Assembly (NCBI GenBank): GCA_009663005.1 | Contig: CM018916.1 | Location: forward strand, 6,804,519 to 6,822,018 | DNA length: 17,500 nucleotides | Source: Actinidia chinensis | Taxonomy: Eukaryota > Streptophyta > Magnoliopsida > Ericales > Actinidiaceae | Reading direction: 5' to 3' | Shown here: positions 1 through 7,560 of the stretch, piece after piece | Numbering within the stretch: position 1 is the stretch's first letter | Layout: each line of letters opens with the position of its first letter | The notes under the pieces: generated by a model | What the model was told of the DNA's origin: nothing | The model's input: only the letters and a program-made list of their open reading frames with translations | Databases searched by the model: none | Program-made: the position numbers and the translations under genes

Positions 1-137
1 CCGGTTTTTCAACGGTTTAATTCGGTAGCTCTGCATTCTGGGGTTAAAATAGTTTATAACGAACCGGTTTTTTATAGTGCCGGATTCCTGATTAAAACGG
101 TTGAAACGGCCGATCGGTCTGATTTTGATAAAACATG
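1..137. mobile_element. hAT-like non-autonomous element, one end only
   Basis: The stretch is rich in CCGG and GGTT words (ccggtttttcaacgg, gaaccggtt, gttgaaacggccgatcgg) and ends in gattttgataaaacatg. It resembles the right end of the element at 6036-6918, which ends in cgatttttataactatg after a ggccgattcg block. The rest of the element lies left of the window. After 137 the sequence switches directly to repeat R1, which also occurs without this element at 11405, so the junction is supported by comparison. The superfamily is inferred from the related element. Confidence 0.45.
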
Positions 138-668
138 GGAGAGAGAGCTGGGAAAGCGTCTCGGTAAGGCATGTTTTTTTGTCAAAAAAATTTTTGGGGG
201 TTATGTCTTTGGAAACTTTATTTGGGTGAGTTTACAGGAGTATAGCTATAGGTAGAGAATTTTATTTAGAGTTTTTTTTTTTTATTTATTTTGCCTAAGG
301 TATAATGTGAGAAAAAAAAATATTGTGTGGGGTACCCAAACAGGGACTAAGGAGAGAGAGGTATGCATTACTTTCTCCCATTTTCTCTTTATTTGTTTTT
401 CAAAAAATGTGTTAGATTCACGAATGTGTGTTTATTTTGCATACAAATTTAGTTATTCACGATTCAGAAAAAAGTCAAATCGTTATTCGTGGTTCGGTTT
501 AAGATTTTTGTCCTTAAACTTGACCGAACGAAATAGTAATCACCCCTAATAGTTAAATTAAAATTAATATAGATTATAAGGAGGATTTAAAAAAATCTTT
601 CTAGCATCATGTATCATGGTTCAACTGTTGTTGGTCAGAATGACTAGAGGTATCAAGCGGGGGTCTTG
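138..668. repeat. Repeat R1, copy 1
   Basis: This block occurs three times: here, at 2411-2770, and at 11405-11860. Shared landmarks in order are a gagagagagctggg start, gtgagtttacagg, a long T run, ggtacccaaacaggg followed by taag, gcattactttctc, aatgtgtgt, and agtaatcaccccta. Copies 1 and 2 also share about 90 bases past the end of copy 3 (ctttctagcatca ... gttgttggtcagaa). A short open frame at 307-549 falls in it, but only because the repeat is conserved; it has no domain. R1 appears composite: one part ends like a PIF/Harbinger MITE (ccaaacaggg then TAA) and another like a hAT MITE (atcacccc). Confidence 0.7.
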
Positions 669-689
669 ACGGCACAGATTCGCAAACAC

Positions 690-905
690 AATTATGGACG
701 ATCCAAACGTCACATTTTTGTCTTGATATTTTAATCACTCTCACCAAATGTGAAGTCTTATAGGGTATTGAAAACATTCATCGCTGACGTTGATTTATTA
801 AAAATTAAAAATATCCATGCGATAATTACGTAATAATAATGAATTTACTTCAATTTTTGCATGGATATATATCCACTCATATAAGGAAAGTTGACGGTTG
901 TGATT
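690..905. repeat. Module M, copy 1
   Basis: A ~200-bp module with landmarks gacgatccaaacg, tcttgatatttt, aatcactctcaccaaat, acttcaatttttgcatgga and gttgacggtt. A close copy sits at 4053-4275 and a clearly diverged one at 3488-3765. In copies 1 and 3 the module stands immediately before a CACG array; in the diverged copy it follows one. No coding potential is visible. Its origin is unknown, but it travels with the CACG arrays and may be part of the same element. Confidence 0.7.
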
Positions 906-942
906 TAAAAATATTTTGATTAAACCATCAAGTTAAAAATAC

Positions 943-1257
943 GGCACGGACAATGCATGATTACGTGACGGGCACGGCCATGACACGATTAAGTAGCACA
1001 GGGCACGGCACGGCACGACACGAGTCACACGCCTAAGTTCCGGGCCGCACGACATGGCACGATTAAGTAATAAGCGGGCCCGGCACAACATAGCATGATT
1101 AAGTAAAGGGCGGCACGGGCACGACACGTATTAAAATGGCACGGCACAGCACGGCACGAATAAAAAAATAGCACGACACGGCACGATGAAACATGACCCG
1201 GCACGATGGCACGATTACGGCCGGCCGACCAAGGCCACTAAGTAGTGAAATGGCCGA

Positions 1258-1308
<51 letters not shown>

Positions 1309-1320
1309 GACTGCGGGCAC
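943..1320. repeat. CACG-rich degenerate array 1 (GGCACG/GACACG)
   Basis: The array is built of short degenerate words such as ggcacggcacgacacg, with about twenty GCACG pentamers, all on the top strand. It is G+C rich inside AT-rich flanks. A longer sub-unit shows in cacgattaagta-type words starting at 984, 1058 and 1094, spaced 74 and 36 bp, which suggests a ~37-bp unit. The reverse strand gives open frames rich in C, R, A and V (933-1127, 1099-1320), explained by the word composition and not genes. Clustered short motifs like this resemble subterminal repeats of plant DNA transposons, but that is inference. Confidence 0.8.
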
Positions 1321-1554
1321 GTTGACACTCTAAGAATGCGAGATAGAGAGGGGACATTTGCATTTATGATCACGAATTTTTACTTTTGAGGCGATGAAGT
1401 ACATACAAAATTACGAAGTTTGTAGCTCATGAGTAAAATATAACATTAATTTTAATTTGAATTTGAAATATGTTAATATTATTGCAATAAAATGGAAACT
1501 TCAAAACTGTGTTATATGGTGATAGTGGCCATTTATCCTTCTGAACCATAGGTA

Positions 1555-1990
1555 CATTATTACACAGGTGATTATTGTCTAAGAAAAATAATTAAGCTAA
1601 CATTTACAACCAATTATTTTTAAAATCTTTTTAATCAGTGAGAACTAATCACGTGTCAATTGACTAGCATGTCTTATATGATGACGAGACATAGAAGGAA
1701 TGTGTTTGTGTGTATATACACAATTTATATTTTTTAAGAAAAATAATAGCTAACATTTACAAAACATTAGTATGTTAAAAAATATTTGGAAAATTAAAAA
1801 AAAAATGTTGACACAAGAACAATTAAACTCTATAGTTTTAATTTCCTATATACATGACACATTGATATTTTGCTAAGAAAAATAATAGCTAACATCTTAT
1901 AAAAATTATTTGTTAAAAGTCATGTAAAATTCACACAACTCAACGTAGGGTTTGACCATCAATAAAAAATAATGTATTTAGTTGAATATA
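1555..1990. repeat. Tail subrepeats, three ~150-bp tandem units
   Basis: The word taagaaaaataattagctaa recurs (with small changes) at about 1580, 1735 and 1874, each time preceded by a tacaca...gatatt block and followed by acatttacaa and an A/T-rich spacer. Spacing is 155 and 139 bp. The same triplet occurs in unit 2 at about 4951, 5110 and 5260. Single diverged copies occur near 6999 and 12105. The family therefore exists both in tandem and dispersed, as expected of a small non-autonomous element that was later duplicated. No coding capacity is seen. Confidence 0.7.
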
Positions 1991-2410
1991 ATAAATTAAA
2001 TCTTAACAGTTTTGATAGAACATAATAAAACCCAGTCAGTCGTGTTTCATTAGGCACGGACCAAACCAAACCAAATTCTGCCAAACAAATTTGAAAAAGC
2101 GTGTTTTCAAAGTTATCACCCTTTAAAACCCTTCATCGAAAGCAATTTAGGGTCATTTTTAAGTTAAATTATTAAAATTAATTTTTAAATTTTTATTAAA
2201 AAATGAGCTATAATTGCATCGATTAAATGGTAATTACGTTGAAATACGTTTATTTTTTTTATTTTTTGTTAAAAATTAGTTGGTTCCTTCAACCCTAATG
2301 AAATAGAAACTAGCAACAAATTTTAATAGTGAAGTCAAACTATAAATTTTAATTTAGATCAAAAAAACAAAAATTTTTCTGATGTAATTTTATTTTTTAA
2401 ATTCTATAAA
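1991..2410. repeat. AT-rich tail of unit 1 and junction to unit 2
   Basis: This non-coding stretch includes gtttcattaggcacgacc-like, ttatcaccctttaaaacc and ggttccttcaaccctaatg words shared with 5400-5754. 2190-2364 is nearly identical to 5581-5754, with one homopolymer T and one a/g change. After 2364 the copies part: this one passes through a short AT run into R1 copy 2 at 2411, the other into unrelated sequence. Position 2364 is therefore a practical duplication breakpoint. Confidence 0.7.
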
Positions 2411-2770
2411 TGTGGAAAAAAAATATTTTTTGGGTTACCCAAACAGGGACTAAGGAGAGGAGAGTTATGCATACTTTCTCCCATTTTCCTTATTTCTTTT
2501 TCAAAAATGTGTGAGATTCGACGAATGTGTGTTATTTTGCATACAAATTTAGCTTATTCACGATCAGAAAAAAAAGAAAAAAAGTCAAAATCTTATTCGT
2601 TGGTTCGGTTTTAGATTTTGGTCCTAAACTGACCGAACGAATAGTAATCACCCCTAATAGTAAATAAAATTATCTTAGATTATAAGGATGGATTTAAAAA
2701 AATCTTTCTAGCCATCAGTATCATGGTAAATGTTGTTGGTCAGAAATGATAGAGGTATCCAGCGGCCTTG
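2411..2770. repeat. Repeat R1, copy 2 (lacks the left part)
   Basis: It starts at tctataaatgtgg, like copy 3, and runs through acccaaacagggactaagg, gcatactttctccc, gaatgtgtgt, the ggttcggtttt block and agtaatcacccctaatag, to ctttctagccatcag and gttgttggtcagaa. It lacks the gagagagctggg ... gtttacagg part present in copies 1 and 3. It continues directly into CACG array 2. Differences from copy 1 are mainly one-base indels. Confidence 0.75.
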
Positions 2771-3090
2771 CCGGACGGACCGGCAGAAAAAAATAGGAAC
2801 GAGCACGGTTTGGGCACGGTATAATTGGGCACGATTGGTCTAAGCAGGGCAAGGGTACAGGCACGAGGCACGAAAAATTGTAGAGCATGGCACGATAGTT
2901 GGCTACACACGGCACGACACGGTCAAAAGTCCAGGCACGACAACTGGGACACGACACGATAGTTGGTTTGGTTTGGCATGGCATGGCCAGCAAGACACAG
3001 ATTAGCCAAAGCACGGCAACGAGCATGTCACGGATGTATCAAGGGCAAAGCAAGGGTATGGACGGAATGGCTAGCACGACACGGAAGTGC
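2770..3090. repeat. CACG-rich degenerate array 2
   Basis: It has the same GGCACG/GACACG words as arrays 1 and 3 on the same strand, but is more diverged (gggcacggtataattgggc, caggcacgaggcacgaaa, ggcacgacacggtc). It also contains a local ttggtttggtttggcatggc run. It lacks the cacgattaagta sub-unit seen in the other two, so it is a different subtype or an older copy. Opposed open frames here (2721-3026 reverse, 2899-3099 forward) are composition effects. Confidence 0.75.
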
Positions 3091-3487
3091 AAAAAATAAT
3101 TAATTATTAAATTAAATTAACAGAAAATTTAATTAAATAAATGGACCTTGTCATAATAAAAAAAAATAAAAACATACAAACATTATTTAAAAAATAAAAA
3201 TAAAATAAAGAAATTTTGACTGATTATGGGCTATGGCCATAAATAATAAAAATAAAAAAAATAGATTTTATTAAATAAATTGACTTTGCCATAAATGCCA
3301 TAATAAGAAAAAAAAATGAGAAAAATTTTTAAAATTAAAATTCTCAATAACAAAAATTAAAAATTTAAAAAAAAATAAAAATTAAATTTTGAAAACAAAA
3401 ACTATAAATTTAAATTTTGACTTAGGCCCATATTAGGGCCATAAGAAGACAAAAATACACAATTTATTTTATTTCACTGAGAAAAAA
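3091..3487. other. AT-only island, no gene seen
   Basis: About 400 bases are made almost entirely of A/T runs (aaaaataaaaataaaa, attaaattaaattaa), with only a few ordinary words. Two near-repeated phrases appear: aataaatggaccttgtcat at about 3138 and aataaattgactttgccat at about 3275. Two ggccata blocks occur at about 3234 and 3437. These hint at an old internal duplication of ~140 bp. No start, splice or RNA signal can be supported. Confidence 0.5.
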
Positions 3488-3765
3488 TTAAAACTAAAAT
3501 TTGATCACTCTCGCCGAATTTGTTGTATCGCTAACCACACAATCGCAAAAATGAATTATGATAATATCACACCGTTCACTTTGTTTGTATGCTATTTTAA
3601 TCACTTCGCGAATTTGAAATATAATTGGATATTAAAAGACCTTTCATCTGGGAAAGTGTTTATTTATTCATTATCAATCAATAATTTGTCTCATTTGATC
3701 AAGTATGTAACATAATTAAAAAGTATTTTATTTTTGCATAAATATACAACACTCATAATTATAAT
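3488..3765. repeat. Module M, diverged copy
   Basis: It shares the order of landmarks with 4053-4275: a tttgtatgctattttaatcac block matching tttgtcttgatattcttaatcac, then gaatttgaa, cctttcatctgg matching ccttttatccgg, tctcatttgatcaagtatgt matching tctcattcgatcaagtacgt, and atttttgcataaat...acactcat. Substitutions, not only indels, separate it from the other two copies, so it is older. No coding potential. Confidence 0.6.
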
Positions 3766-4052
3766 CTAAAACGGTTTCCGATTCAGAAAAAAAATATTGT
3801 GATGGCCATTCAAGTCATGCTTATAGGAATATTATTGCTCATAGATGCACCGAAGTGACCCGATCGGTGGTGCAGACATTTGATCGCCATAATTTTTGAG
3901 GAAAAAATATAAAATTGAACGATATAAAAATCGTAACGGTTAGATCAAACATCCAGAAAAATCGAGTATATGACATGTCTTTCAATCCTCTATATCAAGT
4001 ACTTGATCTTACACCAATTATTGTGTGTAGGATAATGTACAATAGCAAAAGA
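3766..4052. other. Unassigned spacer inside unit 2
   Basis: This is single-copy within the window. It contains gcaccgaagtgacccgatcgg and a tatcaagtacttgatctta stretch with a partial palindrome (atcaagtacttgat, about 3994-4007). An open frame at 3915-4127 spans the border into module M and has no recognisable domain, so it is not called as a gene. Confidence 0.4.
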
Positions 4053-4275
4053 TGCAACACAATTATGACGATCCAAAACGCGTCACCTTTTTGTCTTGAT
4101 ATTCTTAATCACTCTCACCAAATTTGAAGTCCTATCGGGTATTGCAAACCCTTTTATCCGGACGTAGAATATAAAATTAAAAAATTATTCTCATTCGATC
4201 AAGTACGTATAAGAATTACTTTACTTCAATTTTTGCATGGATGAATAAAATCCACTCCCATTATAAGACGTTGAC
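4053..4275. repeat. Module M, copy 3 (close to copy 1)
   Basis: It matches 690-905 through acacaattatgacgatcc, cctttttgtcttgatatt, aatcactctcaccaaattt, acttcaatttttgcatgga and gttgacggtttgattta. It stands immediately before CACG array 3, as copy 1 does before array 1. Confidence 0.7.
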
Positions 4276-4311
4276 GGTTTGATTTAAAAAAATATTTGAT
4301 AACCTAAAGTA

Positions 4312-4641
4312 AAATAGGGCAAACATGACATGATTTGCGTTAGACGGGCACGGCACGACACGATTAAGTAGACAGCCGGCACGGCCACGACACGGAGTCA
4401 CCCGATAAGTTACGGGCGGCAACGACAAGACACGATTTTAAGTAAGCGGGCCGGCACGACATAGAACGATTAAGTAAATGGCCGGCACACGCACGACACG
4501 GTATATTAAATGGCACGCACAGCAAGGCACGAATAAAAAAAAAAGCACGACACGGCACGATTAAAAATGGCCGGCACGATTAAGGCCCGGCCTGACAAGG
4601 CACGTTAATGTAAATGGGCCCGACACGGCACGGCACGAAGA

Positions 4642-4673
<32 letters not shown>

Positions 4674-4690
4674 AGGCACGGCGGGCCCAC
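4312..4690. repeat. CACG-rich degenerate array 3 (partner of array 1)
   Basis: It parallels array 1 word for word: gacgggcacggcacgacacg, acgattaagta three times, a gaataaaaaaa interruption, then cacggcacggcacgaag, acggttggcacggaag and aaaagtggcacggc. Array 1 and array 3 are therefore duplicates, with array 2 the outlier. The open frames in it (4364-4558 reverse, 4614-4808 forward) come from the repeat words. Confidence 0.8.
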
Positions 4691-5754
4691 GTTTGCCACC
4701 TCTAAGCAATGCCGAGATAGAGAGGGGACACTTTGCATTTATAGATCACAGATTTATAATTTGAGGAGAGATGTACATACAAATTTACGAGTTTGTAGCC
4801 ATGAGTAAAATCTAACATTAATTTAATTTTGTAATTTGAAAATATCTGTAATTATTATTGCAATAAAATTGAAACTTAACTTTGTTATGGTGATCGTGGC
4901 CTTTATCCTCTGAACCATTAGTTACTTTATTACACAGTTGATATTTGTTCTAAGAAAAATAATTAGCTAACATTTACAACTAAATTATTTTGTTAAAAAT
5001 CTTTTTAATCCTGTGATACTATCACGTGTCAATTGCTAATCATTTCTTATATGATGACGAGACATAGAAGGATATGTGTTTGTGTGTATATTACACAATT
5101 TATATTTTTTAAGAAAAATAATTAGCTAACATTTACAAAAAATTATTTATGTTTAAAAAATCTTTGGAAAAATTAAAAAAAAAAATAGGTTTGACATCAA
5201 TAACAAATTAAACTCTATAGTTTTAATTTCCTATATACATTACACATTTGATATTTTTGTAAGAAAAACAATTAGCTAACTTTATAAAAATTTATTTATG
5301 TAAAAGTCATTGTAAAATTACAAAATAACGTAGGGTTTGACTCAATAATAACATTAAGTTCTTTAGTTTTAATTATATAAATAAAATCATTAAAGTTTTG
5401 ATATGACATAATTAAGGAAACCCCGTCAGTCAGTTTGTTTCATTAGGCACGACCAAACCAACCCCCAATTCTTGCAAAAAAATTGACGAAAAAGGCTTGT
5501 ATTTCAAAGTTATCACCCTTTAAAACCTTCATCGAAGCAATTAGGGCTCATTTAAGTTAAAATATTAAAAGTTATTTTAATTTTTATTAAAAAATGAGCT
5601 ATAATTGCATCGATTAAATGGTAATTACGTTGAAATACGTTTATTTTTTTATTTTTTGTTAAAAATTAGTTGGTTCCTTCAACCCTAATGAAATAGAAAC
5701 TAGCAACAAATTTTAATAGTGAAGTCGAACTATAAATTTTAATTTAGATCAAAA
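4691..5754. repeat. Tail of unit 2, with three ~150-bp subrepeats (4925-5390)
   Basis: It parallels 1321-2364. Subrepeat anchors (taagaaaaataattagctaa and variants) lie at about 4951, 5110 and 5260. The final part, 5581-5754, is nearly identical to 2190-2364, whereas the ~1.5 kb before it differs by frequent one-base indels. No coding capacity. Confidence 0.75.
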
Positions 5755-6027
5755 TTTTATGATTTAATTTATAATAATTAAAATTATAAAATTTAATTCG
5801 TTAATGAAGTCAAACATATGAGTCAAACATATGAGTCTTTTTCTGTAATTTTCCAAAGATCTTTAGAACCTCCTACGGATCCATTTCTATCTTTTGTACG
5901 GATCAGCTTCTAGTCATATTTACACCACTTACAGGATGACGATCGTCAACTTCACCGAAATAACACACAGTGCTTTAAAATTATGATCCTGGGAAGGCGT
6001 GAGGTGACGAAGCCATTTATTTTGAAA
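5755..6027. other. Unassigned sequence with a 13-bp tandem duplication
   Basis: It begins as AT-rich DNA, then has agtcaaacatatg twice in direct tandem (5808-5820 and 5821-5833) with a trailing agtc. The following ~190 bases are of more balanced composition (cctcctacggatcc, ggatgacgatcgtcaac), but no open frame, splice-site pattern or RNA could be supported. It may be an older host or element remnant. Confidence 0.5.
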
Positions 6028-6114
6028 ATATCGATCAAAATCGGTTATTTGAACCGGTCAAGGCATCGGTTCAATAATTATTGATTCAATCGTGGTGGCA
6101 ATCATTTTATATAC

Positions 6115-6146
<32 letters not shown>

Positions 6147-6496
6147 CAATTATTTAAGAAATTATCAATAGGTAAAAGATTCCATTTTTCTACAATAATT
6201 CAATATAAGCACAAATAATAAATATCGATAAAAGGCAAGTAATAAAATAAATAATTAAAAAATATTTAAGAAGATTTTTTTCTTTCCATTTAGATTTTTA
6301 AACATTATTATTATTATTTTATATTTAAAAGAAAAAACGTACAACTGTCAATAATATTATTATTAGATAATAATATGCAGTAGTGGTGTTATTTTTATTT
6401 TTTTTTTTTTCTTCCTATTACCTTCCTATTTTGTATCTTTATTTTTAATTTAATTTATATTTGTTAAATTTGAATTAATTTTTGATAATACACATC

Positions 6497-6527
<31 letters not shown>

Positions 6528-6926
6528 ATAAAGATGAGATATCAAAGGTAAAAAAGAGAGAAACATGCGTTATTTAAAGATTTTCATAATCATTTTAAAG
6601 ATGAGATAATAAACAGTCATTTTTTTTTCTTCTCTTGACTTTTATTTGAAAATTTTACTTTTTTTCATCAAAAAATCATAAAAGATATTTTTTTAAAAAA
6701 TAAATATTTTAAAATCTTTGTAATATTTAGTTTTTTAATTTTTTTTAAAAATCGGATGGTTCACTAAATACCGGCAATTCACTAGTTTTTCAAAAAATCG
6801 TCTAGTTCACTTGGTTTAATACGGTTCACATGCATTTTCGGTAATTAATTGAACCATACCGGTTCATGGTTCGGTTTTCGATTCAACCGGCCGATTCGAT
6901 TCGATTTTTATAACTATGATATCGAT
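6028..6926. mobile_element. hAT-like non-autonomous element with 8-bp flanking duplication
   Basis: The octamer atatcgat flanks the element at 6028-6035 and 6919-6926. The element (6036-6918, 883 bp) starts caaaatcgg...gaaccggtc and ends ggccgattcg...tttataactatg. Both ends are rich in CCGG/GGTTCA words and roughly inverted: caaaatcggttatttgaacc at the left, cataGTTAT-AAAAATCG reading in from the right. The interior is extremely AT-rich with no usable frame. An 8-bp target duplication and CA...TG ends fit the hAT superfamily. The octamer contains the palindrome atcgat, so a chance match is possible. The 1-137 fragment is a second family member. Confidence 0.5.
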
Positions 6927-6974
6927 AATTAGATTTTTTTTAAATTCTAGCCGTCCCCTTTAGGTCCATCACTT

Positions 6975-7112
6975 TCTCTATAGCATTTGATATTTATTTA
7001 AAAAATACAATTAGCTAATATTTATAAAATAATATTTTTTAAAAATCATTTTAAACTCTTGTATTAGGGGTCATCTGTTAGTCATCTTTTATAGATGGAC
7101 GATGAGATAGAG
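6975..7112. repeat. Tail-module copy, diverged, interrupted by a MITE
   Basis: It matches the unit-1 tail around 1570-1700: tagcatttgatatttattta, acaattagctaatatttata, tttttaaaaatcatttt, then a tcatctgttagtcatcttt block and gatggacgatgagatag. The matching text of the unit tails continues with gacatagaagga, which here appears only at 7307 after the MITE. This copy is outside the tandem units, so the module is a dispersed repeat. Confidence 0.6.
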
Positions 7113-7315
7113 GGGGCGGGATTCACTGTCCCGATTTGTTTTTGTCTCAAACTTAAATGGATGGTACCTGTATATTTGTAATTATTAATGAGTTAAATAA
7201 ATTACATAACCTACTTTGATAAATTATAAATGGATATGTGTATCATTTGGTCTAAAAACACTGGTGGTTGGGGACAGAAAAAAATCGGGACAGGTGATTC
7301 TCGCCTGACATAGAG
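7104..7315. mobile_element. 194-bp MITE with inverted ends, nested in a tail module
   Basis: The arms face each other: left ggggcgggattcactgtccc then gatttgtttttgtc (7113-7147); right gacagaaaaaaatcgggac then aggtgattctcgcct (7273-7306). Read inward they match over about 33 bases with few differences. The flanks gagatagag (7104-7112) and gacatagag (7307-7315) agree at eight of nine positions, which fits a 9-bp target duplication of the Mutator type. The interior is AT-rich and non-coding. The intact module at 1570-1700 shows the empty site, which supports the insertion. Confidence 0.7.
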
Positions 7316-7560
7316 AAGGACACTCGTATAAACATTACACGTGTTTTTTTTTTGGGGGGTTTGGGGGGAATGCTTCAAGCAGGGCTTTTATTGGCTCCCA
7401 CGTGCCATTCATGACCGTCTGTCACAGTTCTTTTCCGCACCATTCATCCGTGTCAGTATGTCCAGTTTAATGACAAAATTACCCTCAAACCACTTTTCCC
7501 CCGTTTGGACCTCTTTCTTCCCGTCCTCTAAGTCCAGGCTCCAACCAACCAAGACATATA
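7316..7560. other. Unassigned C-rich stretch before the PIF-like series
   Basis: It includes a T/G homopolymer block (7346-7366), the CACGTG-containing word ggctcccacgtgccattcat, and two similar phrases (ccattcatgaccgtctgtca and ccattcatccgtgtcagt). An open frame at 7341-7610 runs through it into the next element and shows no domain, so it is not called. The CACGTG palindrome could bind bZIP or bHLH factors, but nothing ties it to a gene here. Confidence 0.4.

Larger units (their letters stand above)
310..2364. repeat. Large tandem duplication, unit 1
   Basis: The order is R1 (310-668), module M (690-905), CACG array (943-1320), then an AT-rich tail (1321-2364). The same order recurs at 2411-5754, directly downstream and in the same orientation. 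Landmarks occurring once per unit include gagatagagaggggaca, ttgcaataaaat, gatgacgagacatagaagga and ttggttccttcaaccc. The 690-2364 part matches 4053-5754 with an offset near 3.37 kb. Differences between copies are mostly one-base insertions and deletions, except for the last ~175 bases, which are almost identical. No gene lies in the unit. Confidence 0.85.
2411..5754. repeat. Large tandem duplication, unit 2 with internal extra segment
   Basis: The order is R1 (2411-2770), extra segment (2771-4052), module M (4053-4275), CACG array (4312-4690), then the tail (4691-5754). Apart from the extra segment it repeats unit 1 in the same order and orientation. The extra segment contains its own CACG array, an AT-only stretch and a diverged M, so it looks like further copies of the same material rather than foreign DNA. 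Either it was inserted here or unit 1 lost it; the sequence alone does not say which. Confidence 0.8.

Noticed and set aside
307..549. Similar ~80-residue frames in R1 copies 1 and 3
   Set aside because: Protein similarity (KKN..GTQTG..REVCIT) is only a result of DNA-level repeat identity; copy 2 breaks the frame and no domain is seen.
933..1320. Reverse-strand open frames rich in C, R, A and V over CACG array 1
   Set aside because: They follow from translating CGTGCC/CGTGTC words; no domain, no conservation of frame between arrays 1 and 3.
2721..3099. Opposed overlapping open frames in CACG array 2
   Set aside because: Low-complexity repeat with few stops by composition; both strands open at once, which indicates composition and not coding.
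3994..4007. Palindrome atcaagtacttgat as a regulatory site
   Set aside because: Short palindromes of this length occur by chance in 17.5 kb of AT-rich DNA and no gene is adjacent.
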